Part shown: piece by piece, positions 32,259 through 41,015 of the stretch
Layout of the letters: each line of letters starts with the position of its first letter
Numbering within the stretch: position 1 is the first letter of the stretch
Source: Bacteroidales bacterium
GTDB taxonomy: Bacteria; Bacteroidota; Bacteroidia; Bacteroidales; UBA10428
Direction of reading: 5' to 3'
Assembly: GCA_016930375.1 (NCBI GenBank)
Contig: JAFGGU010000101.1
Location: 1-55,759 of the forward strand
DNA length: 55,759 nucleotides
Program-made: the position numbers and the translations under genes
Notes under the pieces: generated by a model
Seen by the model: the letters and a program-made list of their open reading frames with translations, nothing else
What the model was told of the DNA's origin: nothing
Database searches by the model: none

Positions 32259-33377
32259 ATGACTAAAATAAAAGAACATTCCAGCCATTTTAAGGGAAAT
32301 TTACTGTTGCGTAAGGGATTGATCTGTTGGTTTGTTCTTCTGCCGGGATTTTTACCGGGAAAGATTGCCGGCCAGACAGTTTTATCGGATACTGCTATTG
32401 CTATAGTTGATTCACAGCAGTTCGAAGCCACCTTTTTCGACACCGATGACCTGATGAAAATTGTGTTACGCTTTGATATCACATACTATAAAAAGAAAAA
32501 GCCTACCGAGGAATACCTGGATGCTCTGCTCACCTATTATATCGGTGAAACCGACTCCATAAACAAAAATATCAAGCTCCGCGCAAGGGGTAACTTCCGT
32601 CGTACCTTTTGTGATTTCCCGCCCTTGTTATTGAATTTCTGGGTAAGCGATACCCTCGGGGGAGAATTTCGGGGTATCGACAAAATGAAACTGGTACCCC
32701 ATTGCAAACCCGCTTTTGAAGCCATCATTTTACGAGAGTATCTGGCTTATAAATTGTATAATATACTAACTGAGAGTAGTTTACGGGTAAGACTCCTGGA
32801 AATCGAGTACATTGATACCCACAAAAAAAGTAAGCCCATTAAGGAATATGGTTTTGCGATCGAACCCTATGAGCACTTTGATAAACGAACCCATTCCAGG
32901 GAGGTCAATATGACCAATCTGACACAGAAGCATATCAGGCCTGATGTCATGGATCGTGTGGCCATTTTCAATTACATGATCGGCAATACTGACTGGTCGG
33001 TTCCCAACCAGCATAATGTTCAGATATTTTCACAGTTCAGCACTAAGGAAACGTCCCTGGGCATCCTGGTACCTTATGATTTTGATCATTCGGGTTTGGT
33101 GAATGCCTATTATGCATACCCTTTTAAGGATCTGCCTATCGAAACAGTCAGGGATCGCCTGTATCTGGGAATCTGCAGGGAAATGGAAGCATACCAGGAT
33201 GCCATCCGGGAATTCGCGGATAAAAAAGAGGCATTTTACAAGGTTATCCGTGATTTCGAATATCTTCCGGAGAGATCAAAAAAAGATATGATCAATTTCC
33301 TGAATGGCTTCTATGGCAAATTCGACCGGTGGGATACCATCGTATCGGATATGCTGAAAACCTGCAAAGATTTTTAA
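32259..33377 (+). CDS. CotH-like protein-kinase-fold protein, exported
   Basis: 372 aa. A hydrophobic segment at about 20-38 is a signal peptide or anchor (GLICWFVLLPGFLPGKIAGQ). The body resembles the CotH family: LRARGNFRRTFCDFPPLLLNF (the R-x-R-G-N strand that opens the domain), DKMKLVPHC, LREYLAYKLYN, FNYMIGNTDWSVPNQHN and LVPYDFDHSGLVN. In CotH kinases the last two blocks carry the catalytic and metal-binding Asp/Asn residues. The substrate is unknown. A DUF4956 membrane protein follows after 21 bp, a known partnership; the usual VTC-domain third member is missing. Confidence 0.7.
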   Translation: MTKIKEHSSHFKGNLLLRKGLICWFVLLPGFLPGKIAGQTVLSDTAIAIVDSQQFEATFFDTDDLMKIVLRFDITYYKKKKPTEEYLDALLTYYIGETDSINKNIKLRARGNFRRTFCDFPPLLLNFWVSDTLGGEFRGIDKMKLVPHCKPAFEAIILREYLAYKLYNILTESSLRVRLLEIEYIDTHKKSKPIKEYGFAIEPYEHFDKRTHSREVNMTNLTQKHIRPDVMDRVAIFNYMIGNTDWSVPNQHNVQIFSQFSTKETSLGILVPYDFDHSGLVNAYYAYPFKDLPIETVRDRLYLGICREMEAYQDAIREFADKKEAFYKVIRDFEYLPERSKKDMINFLNGFYGKFDRWDTIVSDMLKTCKDF

Positions 33378-33398
33378 CGAACTTAATCTGCCAAATCC

Positions 33399-34007
33399 AT
33401 GGAAACCTTTAATAGCATTGTTACGGAGCTATCGCTGGCAAGCATCATGATGCGCTTTGCATTGAACATGACGGTCCTGTTCATTTTGATCCGGCTGATC
33501 TATTACCGGAACACCAAAAAAGAAGATTACTTTTTCTCTTTTTTCCTGATCGGGATCATTATTTTTCTGATCTGCGCATTTCTTGGAACCATTGACATCA
33601 AGCTGGGAGTGGCCCTCGGACTGTTTGCCGTTTTTTCCATCCTGCGCTTCAGAACGGTTAGTTACTCCGTAAAGGACATGACCTACACGTTCATTGTGAT
33701 CGGCGTTTCCGTGATCAATGCGTATGCCAATATCCCTCCGCCCATATTAGGCGCCATTTCCACCAACTTCATCATTGTAGTGGCCGTGTGGTTGCTTGAG
33801 AATTTCCTGCAGAAAAACGGCCTGAGTTCCATGGTCGTTATCTATAATAAACTTGAGATGCTGCATCCCAGCTCCAGGCAGGATCTTCTGAAAGAGCTGT
33901 CTCAGCAAACGGGTCTCCCCATCAAAAAATGCAGGGTGCGCAAAATCGATATCGGTAAGGGCAATGCCGAGGTGGAAATTTTTTTCAAGGATAGCACAGC
34001 ATCCTGA
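33399..34007 (+). CDS. DUF4956 membrane protein
   Basis: 202 aa. Four to five membrane helices occupy about residues 15-140 (MMRFALNMTVLFILIRLIYY, FFSFFLIGIIIFLICAFLG, ALGLFAVFSILRFRTVSY, MTYTFIVIGVSVINAYA, then FIIVVAVWLLENFL). The FSILRFRTVSYSVKDMTYTF block is the DUF4956 signature. A soluble C-terminal domain of about 60 residues follows. The family often sits with CotH and VTC (polyphosphate polymerase) proteins; the function is unknown. Here it pairs with the CotH-like gene only. Confidence 0.85.
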   Translation: METFNSIVTELSLASIMMRFALNMTVLFILIRLIYYRNTKKEDYFFSFFLIGIIIFLICAFLGTIDIKLGVALGLFAVFSILRFRTVSYSVKDMTYTFIVIGVSVINAYANIPPPILGAISTNFIIVVAVWLLENFLQKNGLSSMVVIYNKLEMLHPSSRQDLLKELSQQTGLPIKKCRVRKIDIGKGNAEVEIFFKDSTAS

Positions 34008-34049
34008 ATACCACAATAATCCCCGGCCCTTTCGCTTGATGCTGACATA

Positions 34050-34826
34050 TTATCTCTTATCTTCCATCCCTTCCAGCCAGTTTTTAAAACTATCGATCCG
34101 CTCTCGGCTTACGAGAATATTTTCTTCGCAGGTAACCGGGAGTTTCAGCTTCAGCCGGCTGTGTGAATAGGTAATAATATCCTGAATGGAGGTAATGCTG
34201 ATGATATACTTCCGGTTTATTCTGAAGAAATGCTTTGGATCAACCAGATTTTCAATTTGTTCCAGCGTGAAGCCTACGCCATAATCTCTGTTGCTGAGGG
34301 TTCTGATGTAAGTCGATTTGTCAGCACTCAGGAACATGGCTATCTCTTCAACACCGATCATTCTCAGATGCTCCCCCACCTTCACCACAAAACGCGATTT
34401 ATAAGTATTCGTGAACTGCGAAAGGGCCATTGCAATGGCTTCATGTTCAACGGCACCCGATCTGCTCAAACCCGCCCTGAATTTATTGATGGATGCTTTA
34501 AGTTCATCTTCATCCAGTGGTTTTAACAAATAATCGATACAATTCACCTTAAAAGCCCTGATGGCATATTCGTTAAAAGCGGTGGTGAAGACTACGGGAA
34601 AATGAACCGACACCTGCTCGAATATCTCAAAGCTCAATCCGTCGGCCAGTTGAATATCAAAGAAGGCCAGTTGCGGCTGCTTGTTATGAGACAGCCATCT
34701 GACGGCGGATTTTACCGAATCCAATGTATTAATCAGGTTAAAATCAGGAAATAACCTTGAAACCATACCTGCCAGTCTTTCGGCAGAAAGCTTTTCATCT
34801 TCGATTATCAGATAATTCACCGGCAT
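34050..34826 (-). CDS. LytTR-family response regulator
   Basis: 258 aa. The receiver domain has IIEDEKLS, phosphoacceptor Asp57 in LAFFDIQLADG and the Lys in YLLKPLDEDE. The LytTR DNA-binding domain is at about 150-250 (FVVKVGEHLRMIGVEEIAMFLS, HFFRINRKYIISI, LKLPVTCEENILVSRERIDSFKNWL), a beta fold that binds direct repeats. The sensor kinase gene is upstream with 5 bp between them. Targets are unknown. Confidence 0.95.
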   Translation of the reverse strand: MPVNYLIIEDEKLSAERLAGMVSRLFPDFNLINTLDSVKSAVRWLSHNKQPQLAFFDIQLADGLSFEIFEQVSVHFPVVFTTAFNEYAIRAFKVNCIDYLLKPLDEDELKASINKFRAGLSRSGAVEHEAIAMALSQFTNTYKSRFVVKVGEHLRMIGVEEIAMFLSADKSTYIRTLSNRDYGVGFTLEQIENLVDPKHFFRINRKYIISITSIQDIITYSHSRLKLKLPVTCEENILVSRERIDSFKNWLEGMEDKR

Positions 34827-34831
34827 ACCCG

Positions 34832-35893
34832 CTAATTACTTCTTCTAAGTTCACTTAAATCAAGAACAGGAACATGCACTGTAAAAAAACCATCATCGTC
34901 GCATATTAATAACGATTTTGAAGTTAAAAATTCAAATTGCCGTGTAATGGTCTCTAAACCCGTACCAGCTTTTGGTTCAATTGTATTTCGTTTCCGGATC
35001 CTGTTTTGCACGATAATATAATCATGATCCCGCCAAATCTTCACCTCGAGGGGTTCTTCCTCCGATATGACATTATGCTTAAAGGCATTTTCCAGTAGAA
35101 TCTGCATGGATAAGGGCACCGTATACCCGGACTTATCCTCTATCTGAACCTCAACTCTCAGATTTTCGCCGTGTCGGATCTTATGCAAATCAATGAATGA
35201 TTTCGCAAAATCAAGTTCCGTTTCGAGGGGAACGAGCTCTTTACCTTTCTGTTCAAGCACATACCGGTATATATCTGACAACTGCTTGATAAAAAGTTGC
35301 GATTGGGGTACATCTTTTTCAACCAAAGAACTTAACACACTGAGGCTGTTAAACAGGAAATGAGGGTTAACATAGCCTTTCAGCGTTTCATACTGCAACT
35401 GCAATGCCTCCTGTTTGTATTTCTCCTCGTTAACGGCAGCTTTACGCCAGAAAGTAAAAAAACTCCTGACATAAAATAAAGTTATTATCAGCAGGGCAAC
35501 TCCCATGTCAATGATCATTTGTGTCAGATACTGCCTGAAATTTTCTGTTATGGATACATTGAAGAAGAAATCATATAAAACAACGTTCACAACAATGATT
35601 GTCACAGCAGTATAGACAAGTGATGCAAGGATTTCAACAATGAGGGTCAGCATGGGATTCTTTTCCCAGGGGAATTTGCTTTCAATGAAATGTCCTATAA
35701 TGGAATTCCCTTTCCAAATGGTAATTGTCAGTATAAAACCAAACATGCTATTCCTGAAAAAGGATCCGATGCTACTGAACAACGCATTGCCCATAAAGAA
35801 ATAGGTAATAAGTGCACCGATCAGAAAAGCTATGATTATATCTCTCAATTGACCAAAGAGAAAGGAAATCCATTTATTTTTAGTAAGAATCAT
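34832..35893 (-). CDS. LytS/YehU-type membrane sensor histidine kinase
   Basis: 353 aa from the ATG at 35893; the codon before it is TTG. Four membrane helices lie in the first 145 residues (about 17-36, 48-64, 85-110, 128-145). The His_kinase domain follows with the phosphoacceptor His178 in YVNPHFLFNSLSVLSSLV. The HATPase-like C-terminus has MQILLENAFKHNV and a short GTGLETITRQFEFL. It forms a pair with the LytTR regulator downstream. In this family the membrane part is the sensor; the ligand is unknown. Confidence 0.93.
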   Translation of the reverse strand: MILTKNKWISFLFGQLRDIIIAFLIGALITYFFMGNALFSSIGSFFRNSMFGFILTITIWKGNSIIGHFIESKFPWEKNPMLTLIVEILASLVYTAVTIIVVNVVLYDFFFNVSITENFRQYLTQMIIDMGVALLIITLFYVRSFFTFWRKAAVNEEKYKQEALQLQYETLKGYVNPHFLFNSLSVLSSLVEKDVPQSQLFIKQLSDIYRYVLEQKGKELVPLETELDFAKSFIDLHKIRHGENLRVEVQIEDKSGYTVPLSMQILLENAFKHNVISEEEPLEVKIWRDHDYIIVQNRIRKRNTIEPKAGTGLETITRQFEFLTSKSLLICDDDGFFTVHVPVLDLSELRRSN

Positions 35894-35928
35894 CAATGAT
35901 GAAAGATTTTTATGAACTTTAAAGATAA

Positions 35929-36573
35929 CTACTTTTCGTTATTGCATTGTTCAATTAACCTTGCATTGGTTTTTGCGCCCCATTTCGGACCACAACCCAT
36001 CTTGCCCTGTTCTTTCTCAAACCTTTCCCTTGCGGCCATAAAAACGGGCAGGGCGTTTGCACATCCCCCGCCAAAGCCTTCGGGTGTATAATAAATATTC
36101 TGTGCCATCAGGAAAAAGGCCCTGGGATTATCGGTATTCTCGCGCATGGCCTGCTCAAGAATTTCTTTTGCCTTCATCGAATAGGTCATTCCCCTCGATG
36201 CATTTACCTGTATTCTCCCCTGATAGAGAAATGCCTGCAAGGCGTGCAACTCCGAAATGTCGCCTTTAAGTTCCAACGCTTTCTCAATGGCTGATTCGGC
36301 CTCATCCAGGATCTTATCCTTGGTATTCCCGTCCTGTTCCCAGAAACTTAAGGTAATCTGTGAATAGGCCTGGTGATACAATGGCTCCCACCTGGCGGGT
36401 TCTGCCATGGCAATGCGCTGGAACCGGTTTACAACAGACTGAACATCCTGTATTGTTCTTGCGCTATCGAGCAAGGTTAGGCCCTCATTCACGGCTTGCT
36501 CCAATGTTGAGGTCTGACCAAAAGATGCAGTTGCAATGAATGCAACGAATGTGAGAATTGGTAACTTTTTCAT
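35929..36573 (-). CDS. Exported TPR-like protein
   Basis: 214 aa. Signal peptide 1-19 (MKKLPILTFVAFIATASFG). It is all-helical, with TPR-like pairs (AVNEGLTLLDSARTIQDVQSVVNRFQ, AESAIEKALELKGDISELHALQAFLYQGRI). The end is GGGCANALPVFMAARERFEKEQGKMGCGPKWGA with two Cys. It lies between the TonB-dependent receptor and the LytS-type kinase, all on the minus strand: 71 bp after the receptor and 35 bp before the kinase. No known function; possibly a helper of the receptor. Confidence 0.65.
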   Translation of the reverse strand: MKKLPILTFVAFIATASFGQTSTLEQAVNEGLTLLDSARTIQDVQSVVNRFQRIAMAEPARWEPLYHQAYSQITLSFWEQDGNTKDKILDEAESAIEKALELKGDISELHALQAFLYQGRIQVNASRGMTYSMKAKEILEQAMRENTDNPRAFFLMAQNIYYTPEGFGGGCANALPVFMAARERFEKEQGKMGCGPKWGAKTNARLIEQCNNEK

Positions 36574-36644
36574 AATGATTGAATTATAAATTAATTAATT
36601 GTAGAATTTGTTTTTTCCGCACAAGCACTTACACCTTCGGTCAA

Positions 36645-38789
36645 TCACAATGTAATGAAAACCCCCACCATGAAAAACCGCTTGGCCTCGGGACGAACCG
36701 GTATTGATTCATATTCCCCCATTTGGTTTGGTGTTTCGTAATACCGGTAGCCATATATGTTGTCACGACCCAGGACATTGCTCAGGGAAGTGTATACAAT
36801 GGTTGATTTCTTAGAAATACTGGTCAGGTAACTGATATTCAAACTCAGGTCCCTGTAATCTCGTGTCAATTCGCCCATGAATTCCTCACTGTTCGGATCG
36901 TTGTAAGGTCTGCCGCTTGCCCAGGTGAAGATGGCCCCAAATTGTGTGTTCAGCCTGCTTACATACTTTTTGGCAACCACATTAAAGGAATGCTTGGCAA
37001 CAAATGAAGGCGTCACTTTCTCGGGATAGAACCTGTAATACCTTTCTGCGTCGAGAAAAGAGTAAGAAACCCAGTAGTCCATGTTCTTTATGCTTCTCCT
37101 GTCACGAAAGAAAATATCAAACCCTTGTGAATAACCATCCCCATCGTTACTATATAAGGCCGGGTTGTAATACTCATCTGCATCATAAACCACAAGGCCT
37201 GAATACTTCTTATAATAGGCTTCGATTCTCAGAATCCTGTCGTTGGCCTCATATTGTATATTACCAATGAAATGTTCTGCCTTTTCAAAGTAGAGGCTAT
37301 GGGTAAATCTTAAAAGGGTTTCCTCCGGAGTCTGGTAAAATGAGCCATAGGCAAATGATGCCTGGATTTTATTGGTGAATGCCCATGCTGTGGATGCCCG
37401 TACGGCAATGGCAGGTTTATCAATTACACTGCTGTATTCGCCTCGAACGCCTGCCCTTACAGCAAGTTTCTGTAACGGTTTTATTTCAGCTTCTGCAAAT
37501 AACGCTGAGTTAAAATCATCAAATGCACAGTTTGAAGAAAATTCGGTTGCATTTTCCGCGTACTTCTCATGGTAACGGTTGAAAACCTCCTCGCTTCCGA
37601 ATAATACAGTGAACCTTTTTGAAAGTTTGTTCTTCAGGACAATTTTGCCCTGTAAATTGGTATTGTACTCATCCACATCAAAAGCCCTGAATGACATCTT
37701 CTCCTCGTCATAGGTAAATGACAATCCCGTTCTCAGCATCCACCCTCCGCCAATTGACCCGGAATAATTGATATTGGTATAATTGTTCAGATCATTCAGC
37801 GAGATCTTTTGCATACTGCCTGGTTCGTTCATTTCGGGGTAGAGCAACGCGCTGCTGCCCGATTTAAAATTGGAGAATACCTTCAGGATACCGTCGCCCT
37901 TCAGCCTGTATCGTCCAATTAAAGTTCCTGCAAGGCTTTGCGGATACCTTTCCCAATCGATCTTTTGCCTGGCAATTGAGAAATAGGGCTGAAGGTTATA
38001 ATATTCAAATCCGACTGATACAGCGGCGTTCTCTGATTTAAAAGTCTGCGTGGCACCAAGGCCGACAGTCATGATGGATAAATCGGTTTGTGTTCTTTCA
38101 GGGAAAGCGTTTGTTGTAAGGATCAGTGCCGAAGACAAAGCCTGACCGTATTCAGCAGAATATCCGCCGGTGCTGAACATGGTTCCACTAAACATGAACG
38201 GAGAGAACCTTCCCCGCGTGGGCAGATCAGGAGTGGTTGAAGAATAAGGTTTCTTGACCAGCAATCCGTCGATAAATGTTTTTGATTCGTAACCATCGCC
38301 TCCTCTCACGAATAGGCGTCCGTCCTCTCCCACCATGGTGGCCCCTGGCAGTGAGGTCAGCGCGCCGTATATATCCCCGGCAGCGCTTGGTGTGGTAACG
38401 ATATCGAGCGGCTGAAGCGTTACGCTCTTCTTTTGGTCAGCCGTCTCAAACATCCCTGCTGTTATCACCACATCTCCAATCTGTTCATTCTGTTCCTCAA
38501 GGGTAAAATCCATCGTTAACTCACTTCCATCCAGGCTGATTTCTTTCTCCTGTATGGCGAATCCGATAAAACTGGCCATAATAAACTGCTTTCCCTTAAG
38601 AGTTGTAAAAAAACTATAATATCCTGCCGTATCAGCAGAAGCACCATCATAACTTCCTTTTATCAGAATGTTTGCGCCGGGAAGCGTTTGTCCGTCAGGA
38701 TCAACAATCCGCCCTTTGAGCCTGGTTTGAGCCAGAATTGTCACAAATCCTGCTGTTATTAAAAGCATGATCAGAATGATTTTTTTCAT
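36645..38789 (-). CDS. TonB-dependent outer-membrane receptor
   Basis: 714 aa from the ATG at 38789, which opens the signal peptide MKKIILIMLLITAGFVTILA; an ATG four codons earlier is in frame. A carboxypeptidase-regulatory-like domain lies at about 21-105 (RLKGRIVDPDGQTLPGANILI). A TonB-box-like VVITAGMFE is followed by the plug (SLPGATMVGEDGRLFVRGGDGYE, SKTFIDGLLVKKPY) and a 22-strand barrel that ends RFFMVGVFITL. It is shorter than SusC proteins and has no SusD partner. The ligand is unknown; a metal chelate, vitamin or peptide are all possible. Confidence 0.9.
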   Translation of the reverse strand: MKKIILIMLLITAGFVTILAQTRLKGRIVDPDGQTLPGANILIKGSYDGASADTAGYYSFFTTLKGKQFIMASFIGFAIQEKEISLDGSELTMDFTLEEQNEQIGDVVITAGMFETADQKKSVTLQPLDIVTTPSAAGDIYGALTSLPGATMVGEDGRLFVRGGDGYESKTFIDGLLVKKPYSSTTPDLPTRGRFSPFMFSGTMFSTGGYSAEYGQALSSALILTTNAFPERTQTDLSIMTVGLGATQTFKSENAAVSVGFEYYNLQPYFSIARQKIDWERYPQSLAGTLIGRYRLKGDGILKVFSNFKSGSSALLYPEMNEPGSMQKISLNDLNNYTNINYSGSIGGGWMLRTGLSFTYDEEKMSFRAFDVDEYNTNLQGKIVLKNKLSKRFTVLFGSEEVFNRYHEKYAENATEFSSNCAFDDFNSALFAEAEIKPLQKLAVRAGVRGEYSSVIDKPAIAVRASTAWAFTNKIQASFAYGSFYQTPEETLLRFTHSLYFEKAEHFIGNIQYEANDRILRIEAYYKKYSGLVVYDADEYYNPALYSNDGDGYSQGFDIFFRDRRSIKNMDYWVSYSFLDAERYYRFYPEKVTPSFVAKHSFNVVAKKYVSRLNTQFGAIFTWASGRPYNDPNSEEFMGELTRDYRDLSLNISYLTSISKKSTIVYTSLSNVLGRDNIYGYRYYETPNQMGEYESIPVRPEAKRFFMVGVFITL

Positions 38790-39023
38790 GATATTATCCA
38801 TTTCAATTTGAACAAGGTCTTACCATAAGATCATTTACATCCTATCCATGGCAAATATCCCATACGCTTAAGGATAATAGAAATAATATCCGACGAAGTG
38901 TTAAATTGGGCGGATAAAATGCAGAATGGGGTAACCGAATGACATTTCCCGATAAGTCGTTATCCCTTAATCACAATATAAAATAGATGGATATGCAGTT
39001 ATACAAGTGCCAATCAATAGTTG

Positions 39024-39623
39024 CTATTTTTCTTTCCAGTCAACTGCCACAATGATTTCATTTCTTCTGCCCATAAACTGGAATGGAGGGTTATACCCCA
39101 GAAATCTGTAATTCCCAAAAGAGGTTATCCCATTTTCTTTCAGAAGGTTTTGAAGTTTTTCCGAATAGAACTTCAGATCTTTATCAGAGGCATATCCACC
39201 AAATCTTATTACCGCGACATATTCATCTGCCGTATTTTTTAATTGGACGTTGGGGTCATTCGGTTTTGGCAGGTTTTCTTTTGTATATGCAGAAGGCATT
39301 ACGAAACTCATTGTAGAAACAGAATCATTGATATCCATTTGAACAGGCGTAGTCATTGAAATTTTTGTGTTGGACTCATTGCCGCCAAAGATATAGCCTG
39401 CAAGTTTTTGAAATCCCGGACCAGAAAGATCCCTGTAAGTTTTTGCATTCGAATTAATTATTGCAATCGTTGCAGAGAGATAAAATCTGATTTCAAAATC
39501 GTTGTACTTACGAACAAGTGAATATTTTTGTTCTTCAGTTTTATTTTTTGCCATAATTGTAAAAGATTGAAGTACCAAAGTTATTAGAATACTTAAAGCT
39601 ATAATTTTAATAATCATTTTCAT
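39024..39623 (-). CDS. SOUL-family heme-binding protein, exported
   Basis: 199 aa. A hydrophobic N-terminus at 5-25 (IIALSILITLVLQSFTIMA) is a signal peptide or anchor. The SOUL/HEBP domain covers about 32-197: YSLVRKYNDFEIRFYLSATIA, GFQKLAGYIFGGNESNTKISMTTPV in pieces, the M-F-V-M-P-S block and FGGYASDKDLKFYSEKLQ, ending NEIIVAVDW. The family binds heme or other tetrapyrroles in some members; the ligand is not proven for all. It starts 11 bp after the TolC-like gene and so is probably the last gene of the exporter operon. This linkage suggests a tetrapyrrole as cargo or sensor ligand. Confidence 0.88.
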   Translation of the reverse strand: MKMIIKIIALSILITLVLQSFTIMAKNKTEEQKYSLVRKYNDFEIRFYLSATIAIINSNAKTYRDLSGPGFQKLAGYIFGGNESNTKISMTTPVQMDINDSVSTMSFVMPSAYTKENLPKPNDPNVQLKNTADEYVAVIRFGGYASDKDLKFYSEKLQNLLKENGITSFGNYRFLGYNPPFQFMGRRNEIIVAVDWKEK

Positions 39624-39634
39624 ATTTACTTGAT

Positions 39635-40999
39635 TTAGAGTTCATTTTTTCGCAAATTGTCTATAAATGACGAAAGATCACCGGAGTTGTTTATCAGCTC
39701 AATTTGTTTATAAACCAGTTCGGCTCGTTTTTCATTGAACTTAGAAAGCTCTTTCTGAAAATCGATCTCATCAGAAATCAAATCATAAGCATTGATCTGC
39801 CCTTTATCAAATCTATCCTGATTCAATGAAAGGTTCTCCTCAAGGAGCTTTATGTTCTGTTTAGATAATCCAGCCTGATATTCAATCTGTTTTATCTCTT
39901 CCATTAGCAGAAGAATTTTATTACTGACACTGTTCATCTCATCGTCGAGGCTGTATTGAAGTCCTTTTACCTCAAGCTTTAACTGGTTAACCCTGTTCTT
40001 TATGCTGCTTCCGGAAAGTATCTGAAATCTGAAACTAAGACCCACGTAGCTGCTTCCATACCAGCTGTCTGAAAGGATTGGATTAAAGGTATCTGTAAAC
40101 TGATTGGCTCCAAGGAATCCCTCAAAACCAATTGTTGGTGTATGTTTCATTCTTTCTGACTGCTTCTGCTGTTCCAGCAGTTCAGCCCTGATTCTGAGGC
40201 TTTTCACCGAAGGAATAGAGTCTAACAGAGGATCTGAATTGCCTGTTTTCAGTAAATCTTCCGAAAAAGGTGAAAAGTCAAACGTTCCATCCAGTAAATT
40301 CTCAAGAGAAATTCCTGTGAGGAAGCCCATATAAATCTTTTCCCTGGTGAGGGATGAAGAAACAGCCCTATAATTCGAAAGGGCATTATTATGGTTCAGA
40401 ATGGCTTTGTTGACTTCTGTTTTCAGCACTTTACCCTCTTTCGACTTAACCGTGAAAAGCTCTTTTGTCCTTGACGTTCGGAGTGTATCAAGTTCGGCAG
40501 AATGAAGCTGTTCTTCCCTGAGCCAGATATTTGTATAGCTCTTTATGACTTCCAGTTTCAGATCCCTTTCAGCGGAAGCAGCGTCGTTATTCTTGAGTTT
40601 CTCATTAATCCTGCTTTCTGCAACCCGACTCTTTATCGAAAAGTCGATTAAAGGTTGAAACAGATTTAATCCTGAATTCTGCTGCCATTCAGTACCGAAT
40701 TTTATCGGTCTTTTTTCATCTGTAGGTATTGGGTTGAACTGTCCGACGGGAATTATCTGTGTCGGAATTATAGCATTATATCTGTAATTATAACTCAATG
40801 AGAGATCAGGTAAGTACTTCTGATAAGCCGATGAAGTCTGAAGCTTAGCTATCTCTATATCCGTCCTTACCGCCCGTATATTTCCACTATTTGCAAGAGC
40901 TGAATGGATTAGGGCTATAAGTTTAATCTCCTGCCCGTATAGCCTGTTGGATAAGGTAATAAGGAGAATAAACAGTATTAATAGTTGTATTGATTTCAT
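39635..40999 (-). CDS. TolC-family outer-membrane efflux protein
   Basis: 454 aa from the ATG at 40999, which opens a signal peptide (MKSIQLLILFILLITLSNRLYG); the earlier in-frame ATG at 41047 lies inside the permease gene. It has two OEP repeats: SALANSGNIRAVRTDIEIAKLQTS near the start and its counterpart IPSVKSLRIRAELLEQQKQSE after the middle, each followed by long coiled coils (KNRVNQLKLEVKGLQYSLDDEM). It would form the trimeric outer-membrane channel of a tripartite exporter. It is placed 16 bp after the permease and 11 bp before the SOUL gene. Confidence 0.92.
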   Translation of the reverse strand: MKSIQLLILFILLITLSNRLYGQEIKLIALIHSALANSGNIRAVRTDIEIAKLQTSSAYQKYLPDLSLSYNYRYNAIIPTQIIPVGQFNPIPTDEKRPIKFGTEWQQNSGLNLFQPLIDFSIKSRVAESRINEKLKNNDAASAERDLKLEVIKSYTNIWLREEQLHSAELDTLRTSRTKELFTVKSKEGKVLKTEVNKAILNHNNALSNYRAVSSSLTREKIYMGFLTGISLENLLDGTFDFSPFSEDLLKTGNSDPLLDSIPSVKSLRIRAELLEQQKQSERMKHTPTIGFEGFLGANQFTDTFNPILSDSWYGSSYVGLSFRFQILSGSSIKNRVNQLKLEVKGLQYSLDDEMNSVSNKILLLMEEIKQIEYQAGLSKQNIKLLEENLSLNQDRFDKGQINAYDLISDEIDFQKELSKFNEKRAELVYKQIELINNSGDLSSFIDNLRKNEL

Positions 41000-41015
41000 T
41001 TTTATTTTCTTTATT

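Noticed and set aside
38802..39023. Riboswitch upstream of the TonB-dependent receptor
   Set aside because: I looked for cobalamin-box and similar conserved cores and found none.
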